From positions 1-54,575 of the forward strand of contig CANDMI010000016.1 of assembly GCA_947385775.1 (NCBI GenBank): a stretch of DNA of 54,575 bases. Direction: 5' to 3'. Source of the stretch: an uncultured Eubacterium sp. Its GTDB lineage: Bacteria; Bacillota; Clostridia; Lachnospirales; Lachnospiraceae. Of the stretch, positions 43,136-53,572 are shown one piece after another; position 1 is the first letter of the stretch; every line of letters starts with the position of its first letter. The translations under genes were made by a program, and so were the position numbers. The notes beneath the pieces are model-generated. The model saw only the letters and a program-made list of their open reading frames with translations. It did no database searches and was not told the origin of the DNA.

Positions 43136-45172
43136 ATGTCAAAAGCGTTATACATCGCAGAAAAACCATCTGTGGCGCAGGAATTTGCCAAGGCGCTGAA
43201 AATAGAGCTAAAAAGGCACGATGGGTACCAGGAAGGAGCGGGCGCGGTCATCACCTGGTGCGTCGGCCATTTGGTGACAATGAGCTATCCGGACGCGTAC
43301 GATGAAAAATACAGGCGGTGGAGCTTGGCTGCGCTGCCGTTTATACCGGAGGAATTTCGTTACGAGGTCATCGAAGGGACGAAAAAGCAGTTTCAGATCG
43401 TCGCTTCGTTATTAAACCGCAAAGATGTGGACACGATCTATGTCTGCACCGACTCCGGGCGGGAGGGGGAATACATATACCGCCTTGTGGAGCAGCTTTC
43501 CGGCGTTTCTGGAAAAGCGAGAAAAAGGGTATGGATCGATTCCCAGACGGAGGAGGAGATTTTGCGCGGCATACGGGAAGCAAAGGACTTATCGGAATAC
43601 GATAACCTTGCGGCAAGCGCGTATCTGCGGGCAAAAGAGGACTATCTGATGGGAATTAATTTTTCCAGGCTTTTGACTTTAAAATATGGCTACGCCGTGG
43701 CGGATTTTTTGCATGAAAAACGGGCGGTCATATCCGTAGGCCGCGTCATGACTTGCGTGCTGGGCATGGTCGTGCGCAGGGAGAGGGAGATCCGGGATTT
43801 TGTAAAAACGCCGTTTTACCGTGTGCTTGCCGCCATGGATGTATCCGGGCAGCTAATGGAGGCGGAATGGAAGGCCGTGGAAGGCTCTATTTATTTCCAG
43901 TCTCCAAAGCTTTATAAAGAAAACGGGTTTCGAAAGGAAGAGGACGCGAAAAAGCTGATCGCGCATTTAAATCAGGAAAATCCCTGTAAGGCGCTCGTCC
44001 TTTCCGTAGAAAAAAAGAAGGAGACGAAAAACGCGCCGCTGCTTTTTAACTTGGCGGAGCTTCAGAATACCTGTTCGAAATTTTTTAAGATCAGCCCGGA
44101 GCAGACCCTTGGCATTGTACAGCAGCTTTATGAAAAAAAGCTGGTCACTTATCCGCGTACGGACGCGCGCGTGCTTTCAACTGCGGCGGCTAAGGAGAGT
44201 TCTAAAAATATAAGCGGCTTAAGGGGCGTTTCCGGGGTGCGGCAGTTTGCGGAGGAGATTCTGCAAAATGGAAGCTATAAAAATATCGCAAAGACCCGCT
44301 ATACCAACGATAAGCAGGTTACAGACCACTACGCGCTGATCCCCACCGGACAGGGGATAGGCGCGTTAAAATCTTTAAATGAGCTGTCTAAGAAGGTGTA
44401 TGAAACGATCGTGCGGCGGTTTCTTGCGATCTTTTATCCGCCCGCGGTATACCGCAGGTACCAGATCGCGTTCCAGATCCGTAAGGAGGTATTTTTCGCG
44501 GGATTTAAGGCGTTAAAAGAACCGGGGTATCTGCCTGTGATGGAGTATTCGTTTTTTAAAAAGAAGGAAAGCGGCGCGAACGGGCAGGAGGACGGCGCGG
44601 CGGGGGACCCCGCTTTGCTAAAGGCGGCGGACGCCTTAAAAAAGGGAATGTCCGTGGATGTGGCGAAGTTTTGGATCAAGGAAGGGGAGACTTCGCCGCC
44701 AAAACGGTACAATTCCGGCTCTATGATACTGGCTATGGAAAACGCCGGGCAGTTGATCGAGGATGAACAGCTTCGGGCGACGATCAAAGGAAGCGGCATT
44801 GGCACAAGCGCGACCAGGGCGGAGATTTTATCAAAGCTGGTGCGGATCGACTACCTTGCGTTAAACAAAAAGACCCAGGTCATTACGCCGACGCTGCTTG
44901 GGGAGCTGATTTTTGACGTGGTAAACGCTTCGATCAAGCCGCTTTTAAACCCGGAGCTGACCGCAAGCTGGGAAAAGGGGCTGACCTATGTGGCGGACGG
45001 CGAGATCACCTCGGATGAATATATGAAAAAGCTGTCCGATTTTATCATCCGGCGCACAAACGGCGTATTAAATCTGAATAACCAGTACCAGCTGCACGGA
45101 TATTTTGAAAAGGTAAGCGAATTTTACAAAAAGGCGCCGGCAAAAAAAGCGGGGCAGGATAAGAAAAGCTGA
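43136..45172 (+). CDS. topB: DNA topoisomerase III (type IA)
   Basis: This 678-residue type IA topoisomerase begins with the Toprim domain: AEKPSVAQ around the catalytic E9 and DSGREGE at 106-112. The nucleophile is probably Y339 in VTYPRTDAR. The GIGTSATRAEIL segment is also typical. It relaxes or decatenates DNA by single-strand passage. No C-terminal zinc fingers are present, as usual for TopB of Firmicutes. Plasmid and integrative-element copies exist, but the neighbours here look chromosomal. Confidence 0.94.
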   Translation: MSKALYIAEKPSVAQEFAKALKIELKRHDGYQEGAGAVITWCVGHLVTMSYPDAYDEKYRRWSLAALPFIPEEFRYEVIEGTKKQFQIVASLLNRKDVDTIYVCTDSGREGEYIYRLVEQLSGVSGKARKRVWIDSQTEEEILRGIREAKDLSEYDNLAASAYLRAKEDYLMGINFSRLLTLKYGYAVADFLHEKRAVISVGRVMTCVLGMVVRREREIRDFVKTPFYRVLAAMDVSGQLMEAEWKAVEGSIYFQSPKLYKENGFRKEEDAKKLIAHLNQENPCKALVLSVEKKKETKNAPLLFNLAELQNTCSKFFKISPEQTLGIVQQLYEKKLVTYPRTDARVLSTAAAKESSKNISGLRGVSGVRQFAEEILQNGSYKNIAKTRYTNDKQVTDHYALIPTGQGIGALKSLNELSKKVYETIVRRFLAIFYPPAVYRRYQIAFQIRKEVFFAGFKALKEPGYLPVMEYSFFKKKESGANGQEDGAAGDPALLKAADALKKGMSVDVAKFWIKEGETSPPKRYNSGSMILAMENAGQLIEDEQLRATIKGSGIGTSATRAEILSKLVRIDYLALNKKTQVITPTLLGELIFDVVNASIKPLLNPELTASWEKGLTYVADGEITSDEYMKKLSDFIIRRTNGVLNLNNQYQLHGYFEKVSEFYKKAPAKKAGQDKKS

Positions 45173-45229
45173 TTTAGTTTAAGAAAAGTAAATGAAATTA
45201 AGAAAAGTCAGGAAAGGAACTATTTTAAA

Positions 45230-45898
45230 ATGGAACAGTGTAAAATTAAAAATTTGTATGATTTAAACGAAACGATCGCGGCAGGGCTTTTTGAGGGGCT
45301 GGAGTATCCTTGGGAGGCCTTGAGCAAGATTGGCGGCTTTATTTTAGAGCTTGGAAAAACCTTAGACAGCGCACGTTTTGAAAAGCGGGGCGACAATATC
45401 TGGATTGCAAAGTCCGCAAAGGTTGCGCCAAGCGCCTGCTTAAACGGGCCTTTGATCATTGACGAGGACGCCGAGATCCGGCACTGTGCGTTTATCCGCG
45501 GAAACGCCATTGTTGGAAAGGGCGCCACGGTTGGAAATTCCACCGAACTTAAAAATGTCGTGATCTTTAATGAAGTGCAGGCGCCGCATTACAACTATGT
45601 CGGGGATTCTATTTTAGGCTTCCATGCGCATATGGGCGCGGGTTCGATCACGTCGAACGTAAAGTCGGATAAAACGCTGGTCGCAGTTAAGGATGGGACA
45701 GAGGAAATCGAAACCGGGCTGAAAAAATTCGGCGCGATGCTTGGGGATTATGTGGAGGTAGGCTGCAACAGCGTCTTAAACCCGGGCACAGTCATAGGCA
45801 GGCATACGAATATTTACCCGCTTTCCATGGTACGGGGCGTGGTTGCGCCGCATTCCATTTATAAAAATAAGGGTGAGATCGTGGAGAAAAGAGGTTAA
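45230..45898 (+). CDS. Left-handed beta-helix protein related to sugar-1-phosphate nucleotidyltransferases/GlmU C-terminus
   Basis: The protein has 222 residues. After about 60 N-terminal residues it shows hexapeptide repeats (VAPSACLNGPLIIDEDAEIRH, IVGKGATVGNSTELKN, VEVGCNSVLNPGTVIGRHTNIYPL). It resembles the acetyltransferase half of GlmU without the uridylyltransferase half. The presence of NYVGDSILGFHAHMGAGSITSN fits the group often named GlmU-like/NDP-sugar synthase. An acetyltransferase role is likely, substrate unknown. It follows topB by about 57 bases with GGAAAGGA upstream. Confidence 0.78.
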   Translation: MEQCKIKNLYDLNETIAAGLFEGLEYPWEALSKIGGFILELGKTLDSARFEKRGDNIWIAKSAKVAPSACLNGPLIIDEDAEIRHCAFIRGNAIVGKGATVGNSTELKNVVIFNEVQAPHYNYVGDSILGFHAHMGAGSITSNVKSDKTLVAVKDGTEEIETGLKKFGAMLGDYVEVGCNSVLNPGTVIGRHTNIYPLSMVRGVVAPHSIYKNKGEIVEKRG

Positions 45899-46024
45899 GG
45901 CGTTTTTATTCCGTTTGTGCAGCGGAATGAAATTGTTGTATTTTGCGTGTGAAAAGTTAAAAATTTGAAATTAAAAATTTGAATCTGAAATTTTGAATAT
46001 GAAATAGACAGGGAGATGGATATT

Positions 46025-47251
46025 ATGAGAGAAAGCAAGCTGGTTTTCGCGGCAAAGGCCGCCGCGTCCGTTGTACTTGCGGGGTGTCTGGTCGCAAGCC
46101 TTGGATTCAATATTTACCAGTTTAACAGGGCGGACGTTCAGGATAAGAAGGTGAATAAGTTTATTGATAACCAGCTGGAGCTTCAGGCGAAGGAAAAGGA
46201 AAAAGAAAACACCTACCAGGAAGACGGCTATAAGGTGGGGGATGAATATGAGATTATCAGCACAAAGCATATTTCAGACGCTTACCAAAACGGGGACGAC
46301 AGCAAGCTGGAAAGCGCAGAGGATAAAAAAACGCTGGAAATGGCATCGACCGTTTTAAAGCAGATCATAAAAGAAGGTATGGGTGACTACGAAAAGGAGC
46401 TGGCGGTGTATGATTGGATGTACAAAAATATCAGCCAGGGCTCCGGCTCCGCCATTTCTCTGCCAGGGGTTTCGAATGATCAAAATTACACGCCATACGG
46501 CGTATTGTCCACCAGGAATAACACAGTCTGTGTCGGTTACGCGACGACGTTTCGATTATTTATGAATATGCTTGGCATGGAATGCCATATTGTGCATAAC
46601 GAATACCATTCCTGGGATCTGGTGAAGCTGGAGGATGGAGAATGGTATCATGTAGACGTTTACTCCGATGTGCCAAGCAAATCCAAGTATCGCAATTTTA
46701 ATATGTCAGACGGCGTAGCAAAGGCTTCCCATGACTGGGACGGTTCCGCGCTTCCAGAGGCAAAGGGCGTAAAATTTTCCTATGCGGTACAAAATGGAAA
46801 AGAGCTAAAAGATATTTACGCAGTCCCTGCGGAATTTAAAAAGGCGATCGACAAAAAGAAAACCGCAGCGTTTTATAAGTTCAAAAAACCGCTGAAAAGA
46901 GAGCAGCTTGGCATCGCGGATTTGATGTATAACCAGATGAACGCGGCGTTATCCTCTATGCCTGGTTTTGAGTCCTGGTCGTTGTCTGGAAGCTGGTACG
47001 AGGATGAAAAAGGCGATTATATCCTGGGCCTTTTTGCGTCGAACTATGACGAGATGGAAGAAGGCAGCATAGATCCGGATTCCGAGGAAGGCAAGAAGGT
47101 GACGAAAGCGGTCTCAAAGGCGTTTGAGGTGGATAAGGATACGTTAGATGAAGGCGGGAATACGGCAAGCGTGGATGTGGATCTGGATATCTCGGACGAC
47201 GGAGGGACGCGGTATGAGACGCAGAATGGAGAAAGAGTGTTTGGTTTGTGA
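46025..47251 (+). CDS. Exported transglutaminase-like protein
   Basis: The protein has about 408 residues. A hydrophobic N-terminus (VVLAGCLVASLGF, about 16-28) contains LAGC, so it may be a lipoprotein or a membrane-anchored protein. The transglutaminase-like core has the triad C169 (NTVCVGYA), H196 (YHSW) and D211 (YHVDVYSD). Such bacterial enzymes are cysteine proteases or cross-linkers acting on the cell surface; the target is unknown. The C-terminus is acidic. The ATG at 46025 has a proper spacing to GGGAGA; the ATG at 46016 lies directly on it. Confidence 0.85.
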   Translation: MRESKLVFAAKAAASVVLAGCLVASLGFNIYQFNRADVQDKKVNKFIDNQLELQAKEKEKENTYQEDGYKVGDEYEIISTKHISDAYQNGDDSKLESAEDKKTLEMASTVLKQIIKEGMGDYEKELAVYDWMYKNISQGSGSAISLPGVSNDQNYTPYGVLSTRNNTVCVGYATTFRLFMNMLGMECHIVHNEYHSWDLVKLEDGEWYHVDVYSDVPSKSKYRNFNMSDGVAKASHDWDGSALPEAKGVKFSYAVQNGKELKDIYAVPAEFKKAIDKKKTAAFYKFKKPLKREQLGIADLMYNQMNAALSSMPGFESWSLSGSWYEDEKGDYILGLFASNYDEMEEGSIDPDSEEGKKVTKAVSKAFEVDKDTLDEGGNTASVDVDLDISDDGGTRYETQNGERVFGL

Positions 47252-47579
47252 CGGAGAATGGGGGGAGTGTGGAGATTCCGTGAGGCTGTATAAGTTAGGT
47301 CAGATTCCTGTAATTGTATAGTGGACTTGATCATGGAATTTCATAATCCGGTTTCTTTGCTTACTTTGTCTGCGATTCGAATAGAATAGGAAGTAGTATT
47401 ATATGCGGCATAGAGATAAGATAAAAACCAGGCAGCAGGTTTATCCTGTTGCCTGGTTTTCTGTGCACACGGTCGCCCAAGTGAAATATGTCAGCAGAAG
47501 CTGACGGTCGCCCGGCGCGCGAGCAGGGTAAGAAAAATCTTCCCCTACTCGATTCCGGGGCATGACGAACGTAAATATT
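47252..47579. other. Convergent intergenic region with terminator and repeats
   Basis: No coding sequence is seen between the transglutaminase gene and the activase. It holds a G6 run at 47260-47265, the terminator at 47424-47460 and two copies of ACGGTCGCCC about 35 bases apart, near 47469 and 47504. Confidence 0.6.
47424..47460. terminator. Bidirectional intrinsic terminator
   Basis: The 16-base arm at 47424-47439 pairs with 47445-47460 (one G-T pair) around a 5-nt loop. The arms begin with AAAA and end with TTTT, so the hairpin works on both strands. It separates the + strand transglutaminase gene from the minus-strand activase. Confidence 0.85.
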
Positions 47580-50500
47580 TTACGCATTCTTCTCCTTCGC
47601 CAAATTTTTCTGCGCCGTAGAAAGCATAAGCTTAATCCGGTTCAACTGGTTCACTTCGCTTGCTCCCGGGTCATAATCGATAGCCGCGATATTCGACATC
47701 GGATACCGCCTGCGCAGCTCTTTTATCACCCCTTTGCCTACGATATGGTTCGGAAGGCAGGCAAACGGCTGGGTGCAGATAATGTTGTTTACGCCGTTGT
47801 GCAAAAGCTCTAACATCTCCCCGGTTAAAAACCATCCTTCCCCGGTCTGGTTCCCCTGGGATACGATCGGCTCCGCGTATTCCGCAAGCTTTTCAATTCT
47901 TGCAGGCGCGTCAAAATGCTTGCTCTTTTGGAATTCGTCCTTTGCGGCTCCCCGCAGCCATTCAAAAAAGTTGATGCCAAGGTTTGCCATGCGCACAGAC
48001 TTTTTCGGATTTCCAAGTATTTCCGCTTTAAAATTCTGGTTGTAGAAGCAGTAGAGCAAAAAGTCGGTTAAATCCGGCACGACCGCTTCCGCGCCTTCCG
48101 CTTCCAGCAGCTCTACGAGGTGGTTGTTTGCGGCCGGCATAAATTTCACTAAGATTTCGCCTACGACTCCGACACGCGGCTTTTTCACGTCACGCCTTGG
48201 CAGATTGTCAAAATCCCGGATGATCTTGCGGCACATCTGCTTGTATTTGTGATGGGAAAGCAGCTTATCCCTTGCGATAAAATCAATGACCCGCTTCTTC
48301 CATTTTTGATGCAGCTCATTTGCGGAGCCTTTTACGGCCTCGTACGGCCTTGTGGCATATAAGCAGCGCATAAAGATATCGCCAAATTCCAGCGCATACA
48401 GGCCGTGCTGGATCAGCGCCGGGGTAAATTTAAAGCCCGGATTTTTTTCAAACCCGCTTAAATTAATGGAAATCACCGGCACGTTCTGGTAGCCCGCCTT
48501 TTCCAAAGCCCTGCGGATAAAGCCGATGTAATTGGAAGCGCGGCACCCCCCTCCGGTCTGAGAGATTAATATCGCCGTTTTTTCCATATCGTATTTGCCC
48601 GAAGTCACCGCTTCCATAATCTGGCCCACAACCATAAGCGAAGGGTAGCACGCGTCGTTGTTAACATATTTTAGCCCGACGTTTACCGCGGAACGGTTGT
48701 CATTGTCCAAAACCACGATGTGGTAGCCTGCGACTGCAAAGGCAGGTTCGAGCAGCTCAAAATGAATTGGCGACATTTGCGGGCAGAGGATCGTATAATC
48801 TTTTCGCATTTCTTCCGTAAATACGGTGCGCTCAAAATTCGACGGGATAATGCGGCGTTTTTCGTGGCGCATCTCCCGCACGCGTATCGCGGCAAGCAGG
48901 GAACGGATTCTTATTCTTGCGGCGCCTAAATTATTAACCTCGTCGATTTTTAAGCACGTATAAATTTTCCCGGAATTGGTTAAAATATCACTGACACAAT
49001 CCGTAGTAACCGCATCCAGGCCACAGCCGAAGGAATTAAGCTGGATCAGATCCAGGCGGTCGCATGTTTTGACGTAGCTTGCGGCGGCGTACAGGCGGGA
49101 ATGGTACATCCACTGGTCCATAACGATCAGCGGCCGCTCCACCTTGTGCAGATGGGAAATGGAATCTTCCGTCAGCACCGCGATCCCATAGGAATTGATC
49201 AGCTCTGGAATGCCGTGGTTGATTTCCGGGTCAATATGGTAAGGGCGGCCTGCGAGCACGATGCCCCGCTTTTTATGCTCCTTTAGCCAGGCAAGGGTCT
49301 CCTCCCCCTTGCGCTGCATATCCTCCCGCACCTGGTTTAGCTCCTCCCAGGCAGCGTCCGCGGCTGCTTCGATTTCCGCCGCAGGGATAGATAAGTGGCC
49401 GCTTAATTCTTTTACAAGCCGCGCCTTTAACACGTCCAGGCTGCTGAAAGAGAAAAACGGGTTTAAAAACGCCATTTTCCCGCTGGATATTTCATCTACA
49501 TTGTTTTTAATGTTTTCCGCGTAAGAGGTTACGATCGGGCAGTTGTAATGGTTGTTGGCGTCCGGAAATTCCTCCCGTTCGTACGGGATGCAAGGGTAAA
49601 AAATAAAATCCGGTTTTTGTCTGATCAGCCACGCAATATGCCCGTGGGCCAGCTTTGCCGGGTAGCATTCGGATTCGCTCGGTATGCTGTCTAACCCCAG
49701 CTCATAGATCCTACGGGAGGATGGCGGCGACAAAATAACGCGGTAGGACAGTTTTTTGAAAAATACAGCCCAAAACGGGTAATTTTCATACATGTTCAGT
49801 ACGCGTGGAATGCCCACCGTGCCGCGTGCGGCTTCCTGTTCCGGCAAAGGCTCATAGCCGAAAATCCGTTTGTTTTTGTACGCGAAAAGGTTTGGGATAT
49901 TTTCTTTATTTTTTTCTTTTCCAAGCCCGCGTTCGCAGCGGTTTCCGGTGATGTAGCGCCGCCCGCCGCCAAAGCGGTTTATTGTGAGCAGGCAGTGGTT
50001 TGTGCAGCCCTTGCATCTGGAAAGCTCGGTGTCAAAGGTAAGGGCGTTGATTTCTTCAATAGAAAGCATAGAGGACGGCTGTCCCGGCGTATGCCGTTCT
50101 TTTGCGATCAAAGCCGCGCCGAATGCGCCCATAATCCCCGCGATATCCGGCCGCACCGCGCACACCCCGGCGATTTTTTCAAAGCTGCGAAGCACCGCGT
50201 CATTGTAAAACGTGCCGCCCTGGACGACGATATTTTCCCCGAGGTCTTTTGCGTCCGTCAACTTGATTACTTTGAACAGCGCGTTTTTAATGACGGAATA
50301 GGCAAGCCCGGCGGAAATGTCCGCAACGCTTGCGCCTTCCTTTTGCGCCTGCTTTACCTTGGAGTTCATAAATACGGTACAGCGTGTCCCTAAATCAATC
50401 GGGTTTTGGGCAAACAGCGCCTCTTTCGCAAAATCCTGCACCGAATAGTTGAGGGACTTTGCGAAGGTTTCGATAAAGGAACCGCAGCCGGAGGAGCAGG

Positions 50501-51836
50501 CTTCATTTAACTGTACGCTGTCGACAGTCTGGTTTTTGATCTTGATGCATTTCATATCCTGCCCGCCGATATCTAAGATGCAGTCCACATCCGGCTCAAA
50601 AAACGCGGCGGCGTAATAATGGGATACCGTCTCTACCTCCCCTTCGTCCAGCATAAGCGCGGCTTTGGCAAGGGCCTCCCCGTATCCGGTGGAGCAGGCG
50701 TGGGCGATATGCGCTTCCTTAGGCAGCAGGGAATAAATTTCCTGGAGCGAGCGGATGCAGGCGGAAAGCGGGCTTCCGTTGTTATTTTCATAAAAGGAAT
50801 AAAGCAGCGAGCCGTCCTCTGCCACAAGCGCGGTTTTGGTAGTCGTAGACCCTGCGTCAATCCCAAGGAAGCATTCCCCTTTGTAGGTGGCAAGGTCGCG
50901 GGTTTTTACGTGGTTATTGCCGTGGCTTTCTAAAAACGAGCGGTAGTCCTCCCGGGAGGAAAACAGCGGCTCCATGCGTTCTACCTCAAATTCCATATGG
51001 ATGTCTGACGAAAGCTTTTTTTGTATCGTATTTAAGGTGGTCGCCGCCTCTTTTTTGAAATTAAGCGCAGAGCCGATAGCCGCAAAAAGGTGCGAATTTT
51101 CCGGCAGGATCGTGTGCTCGTCATCCAGCCTTAACGTGCGGATGAAAGCGGCGCGCAGTTCGGATAAAAAGTGGAGCGGGCCCCCTAAGAACGCGACATG
51201 GCCCCGGATTGGCTTTCCGCAGGCAAGGCCGCTGATGGTCTGGTTGACCACCGCCTGGAAAATAGAAGCGGATAAATCTTCTTTTGTGGCGCCTTCGTTG
51301 ATCAAAGGCTGGATATCGGTTTTTGCGAACACCCCGCAGCGCGCGGCGATCGGATAGATTTCCTGGTAATTTTTTGCATATTGGTTCAGGCCGGACGCGT
51401 CTGTCTGGATCAAAGACGCCATCTGGTCGATAAAAGAGCCGGTGCCGCCGGCGCAGATGCCGTTCATGCGCTGTTCCACGTTGCCGCCCTCAAAATATAT
51501 GATCTTTGCATCCTCCCCGCCAAGCTCGATCGCCACGTCGGTTTTCGGCGCGTTTTTGGAAAGCGCGCCCGCCACGGCAATGACTTCCTGGACAAACGGG
51601 ATTTCCAGATGCTTTGCAAGCGTCAGCCCGCCGGAGCCTGTGATTACCGGAGCTACGGCAAGCTCGCCAAGCTTACAGGATGCTTTTTCTAATAGGTTTT
51701 TTAATGTTTCCCGGATATTTGCATAGTGCCTTTCATAATCTGCAAACATCAGCTGGTCGGTTTCATCTAAGATTGCGATTTTTACAGTTGTGGAACCAAT
51801 GTCGATCCCAAGTTTGCATAATGATGTTTTACTCAT
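47580..51836 (-). CDS. Giant 2-hydroxyacyl-CoA dehydratase activase (double ASKHA, DUF2229, HgdB-like)
   Basis: The protein has 1418 residues. It holds two activase (BcrA/BadF/HgdC) modules: [14 protein letters not shown] at the N-terminus, and a second one starting [14 protein letters not shown] near 325. A cysteine-rich segment (CKGCTNHCL and NRCERG, near 645-680) follows. Then comes a DUF2229 region and a C-terminal dehydratase-D-like region ([20 protein letters not shown]). Classical activases inject an electron, using ATP, into a radical 2-hydroxyacyl-CoA dehydratase through a [4Fe-4S] cluster held between two subunits. No dehydratase A/B genes are adjacent, so the partner substrate is unknown. 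Large fused versions are widespread in Clostridia. It has its own promoter and runs convergent to 46025-47251. Confidence 0.88.
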   Translation of the reverse strand: MSKTSLCKLGIDIGSTTVKIAILDETDQLMFADYERHYANIRETLKNLLEKASCKLGELAVAPVITGSGGLTLAKHLEIPFVQEVIAVAGALSKNAPKTDVAIELGGEDAKIIYFEGGNVEQRMNGICAGGTGSFIDQMASLIQTDASGLNQYAKNYQEIYPIAARCGVFAKTDIQPLINEGATKEDLSASIFQAVVNQTISGLACGKPIRGHVAFLGGPLHFLSELRAAFIRTLRLDDEHTILPENSHLFAAIGSALNFKKEAATTLNTIQKKLSSDIHMEFEVERMEPLFSSREDYRSFLESHGNNHVKTRDLATYKGECFLGIDAGSTTTKTALVAEDGSLLYSFYENNNGSPLSACIRSLQEIYSLLPKEAHIAHACSTGYGEALAKAALMLDEGEVETVSHYYAAAFFEPDVDCILDIGGQDMKCIKIKNQTVDSVQLNEACSSGCGSFIETFAKSLNYSVQDFAKEALFAQNPIDLGTRCTVFMNSKVKQAQKEGASVADISAGLAYSVIKNALFKVIKLTDAKDLGENIVVQGGTFYNDAVLRSFEKIAGVCAVRPDIAGIMGAFGAALIAKERHTPGQPSSMLSIEEINALTFDTELSRCKGCTNHCLLTINRFGGGRRYITGNRCERGLGKEKNKENIPNLFAYKNKRIFGYEPLPEQEAARGTVGIPRVLNMYENYPFWAVFFKKLSYRVILSPPSSRRIYELGLDSIPSESECYPAKLAHGHIAWLIRQKPDFIFYPCIPYEREEFPDANNHYNCPIVTSYAENIKNNVDEISSGKMAFLNPFFSFSSLDVLKARLVKELSGHLSIPAAEIEAAADAAWEELNQVREDMQRKGEETLAWLKEHKKRGIVLAGRPYHIDPEINHGIPELINSYGIAVLTEDSISHLHKVERPLIVMDQWMYHSRLYAAASYVKTCDRLDLIQLNSFGCGLDAVTTDCVSDILTNSGKIYTCLKIDEVNNLGAARIRIRSLLAAIRVREMRHEKRRIIPSNFERTVFTEEMRKDYTILCPQMSPIHFELLEPAFAVAGYHIVVLDNDNRSAVNVGLKYVNNDACYPSLMVVGQIMEAVTSGKYDMEKTAILISQTGGGCRASNYIGFIRRALEKAGYQNVPVISINLSGFEKNPGFKFTPALIQHGLYALEFGDIFMRCLYATRPYEAVKGSANELHQKWKKRVIDFIARDKLLSHHKYKQMCRKIIRDFDNLPRRDVKKPRVGVVGEILVKFMPAANNHLVELLEAEGAEAVVPDLTDFLLYCFYNQNFKAEILGNPKKSVRMANLGINFFEWLRGAAKDEFQKSKHFDAPARIEKLAEYAEPIVSQGNQTGEGWFLTGEMLELLHNGVNNIICTQPFACLPNHIVGKGVIKELRRRYPMSNIAAIDYDPGASEVNQLNRIKLMLSTAQKNLAKEKNA

Positions 51837-51920
51837 ATTCTCACCTGTCGTATCATTGAATGGAAAAAATTTTCAGTTTCTACTTATTAAAATATGAATT
51901 GGTTTCCGAAAACATTCTAC

Positions 51921-51949
51921 ATTATACGACACTGTCCTTAAAAAGACAA
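51921..51949 (-). promoter_or_regulatory. Sigma-A promoter of the activase gene
   Basis: On the minus strand TTGTCT (51949-51944) and TATAAT (51926-51921) are spaced by 17 bases. The -10 box is a perfect match and lies about 85 bases before the start codon. Confidence 0.75.
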
Positions 51950-52090
51950 TTCACTTTTTTCAATTTTATGATCTTTTTATAATTGCTGGAAAGTTCTGTA
52001 ACTCATTTTTGTAACTATTTTTCCTGTCCCGCTCACTTTTTTTGGCGCGCGGAATACATTGTTAATATGAAGAAAAATGAGGTGTAAATT

Positions 52091-53422
52091 ATGGATCATT
52101 ATACAGCAGGGGATGACGCAAGGGCAAGATGCCGGGGCATCCTCCATGTAGTCAAAAAAGGCGATACCTTGTATAAAATAGCAAAAAAACACGGCGTGCC
52201 GTTGTCCCGGGTGATGTACGCAAACCCATATGTGGATGTATACAATCTACAGATAGGAGATGAGATCTGCGTGCCGGTATCTTACCGCCCGCCATGCCCA
52301 TGCAACCGCCCGGGCTGCTGCCCGCCGGAATATGGCTGCCCAGGGAACTGCCCGGGAGCGCGCCCGCCAGAATGCCACTGTCCAGACGACCGCCCGGGCC
52401 GCCCGCCAATGCCGGGGAACCGCCCGGGAAACCGTCCGCCGATGCCGGGGGATCGTCCGGGAAGCCGCCCGCCAATGTCAGGAAATCGTCCGCCGATGCC
52501 GGGGAACCGCCCAGGAAGCCGCCCGCCAATGTCAGAAAACCGCCCAGGGAATCGTCCGGGAAACCGCCCGCCAATGTCAGAAAACCGCCCAGGGAATCGC
52601 CCGCCAATGTCAGGAAACCGTCCGGGGAATCGCCCATCAATGCCAGACGATTGTCCAGGAAACTGCGCATCGATGCCGGGCGGCTGTCCAGGGAATTGCC
52701 CGGGAGGCCGTCCGCCGATGCCGGGGAATCGCCCGGGAAACCGTCCGCGGATGGAGGAAACCAGCCCGGGGAGCCAGACAGAAATGCCGGAGGAAAGCTT
52801 TGAAATGTCAGAGGGCTTTGAAATGCCGGAGAGCTTTGAAATGTCACAAGGTAATGGCGGAGTGAATTTAGAAATGCCAGAGGAGTCTGTAGGCGCGGAT
52901 CTGGAGACGTCCAAAGACTATGCCAAATTGCCGCAAAACCGCGACGGGGAAAATGGTTGGGATGATATGATAAGCAGCCAGCCATGGGAACGTATGCCGA
53001 AGTATCCGTCGATGTCCAAAGAGCAGGAAAACCCTCCGTATCCACAGGGGCCAGAGGATGAGGCGTATTTATCCGGCGAGCCGCAGCGGCAGGAAAATTC
53101 CTTTCCATCCGTAGGCGTTCGGCGAAAGGGGGAGCCTTCTTCCGCCACGCAAAATGGCGCAATTGAGCAGGCGCGGGAAAGTACGCTGGATGACGCGTAC
53201 GAAAGCGTGCAGGGGAAGCTTCAATCCGATGCATATGAAAATATGCAGGGGAATATGCCAGAGGATGCGTATGAAAATATGCAAAATAGTATGCGAAAAA
53301 ACACGCCGCAGCGATTTATGGACGGCATGGAACAGGATATGCCCTGGTTCAATACGATGAACTCTGAACGGATGGTAGACGAATATTTAATGGGTATGCC
53401 GCGTATGGAAAAGAAGAAATAA
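52091..53422 (+). CDS. LysM protein with Pro/Gly/Asn/Arg repeats, probable spore-coat or cell-wall protein
   Basis: The protein has 443 residues. A LysM domain at about 18-63 (LHVVKKGDTLYKIAKKHGV) binds peptidoglycan or chitin-like glycans. From about 65 to 225 there is a low-complexity region built from an 11-residue unit close to RPPMPGNRPGN, repeated about ten times, with cysteines at its ends. A Met/Glu-rich linker follows. Near the C-terminus (about 360-400) a second repeat, DAYEN(M)QGN-type, occurs three times. SafA-like spore-coat proteins share the LysM start and repetitive tail, so a coat role is inferred. GAGGTG precedes the ATG. It has no signal peptide. Confidence 0.8.
   Translation: MDHYTAGDDARARCRGILHVVKKGDTLYKIAKKHGVPLSRVMYANPYVDVYNLQIGDEICVPVSYRPPCPCNRPGCCPPEYGCPGNCPGARPPECHCPDDRPGRPPMPGNRPGNRPPMPGDRPGSRPPMSGNRPPMPGNRPGSRPPMSENRPGNRPGNRPPMSENRPGNRPPMSGNRPGNRPSMPDDCPGNCASMPGGCPGNCPGGRPPMPGNRPGNRPRMEETSPGSQTEMPEESFEMSEGFEMPESFEMSQGNGGVNLEMPEESVGADLETSKDYAKLPQNRDGENGWDDMISSQPWERMPKYPSMSKEQENPPYPQGPEDEAYLSGEPQRQENSFPSVGVRRKGEPSSATQNGAIEQARESTLDDAYESVQGKLQSDAYENMQGNMPEDAYENMQNSMRKNTPQRFMDGMEQDMPWFNTMNSERMVDEYLMGMPRMEKKK
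52390..52760 (+). repeat. In-frame 33-bp repeat array in the LysM gene
   Basis: About ten imperfect copies of a 33-bp unit encode the 11-residue repeat. Some copies are shortened or doubled, and the ends of the array carry cysteine-containing variants. The regular period keeps several other frames open too; those frames are not genes. Confidence 0.8.
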
Positions 53423-53437
53423 CAGAAGAAATAACAA

Positions 53438-53466
53438 TTGACAAAATATTGCACTATTTATATAAT
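53438..53466 (+). promoter_or_regulatory. Perfect-consensus sigma-A promoter
   Basis: TTGACA at 53438-53443 and TATAAT at 53461-53466 are spaced by 17 bases, a perfect match in both boxes. It drives the rhomboid-like gene through a leader of about 100 bases. That leader can form a stem (left arm near 53500, right arm near 53525). Confidence 0.85.
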
Positions 53467-53572
53467 GCAGGAAAGAGCATTGCGATTTTAAAAGGCTGTC
53501 AGTCCATGCCGTAAAAAGCGAAAATGGACTGGCGGCAAAAGAAACAGAAAATACGGTTTCATGGAGGTAAAA

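Noticed and set aside
47260-47265. G6 run after the transglutaminase gene
   Set aside because: It lies in non-coding DNA beyond the stop codon and is shorter than the cluster tracts, so it is not part of the phase-variable set.
52152-53234. Long open frame of about 360 codons on the minus strand, and further long frames on both strands over the same DNA
   Set aside because: They arise from the 33-bp periodic repeat in the LysM gene; no ribosome binding site and low-complexity translation.
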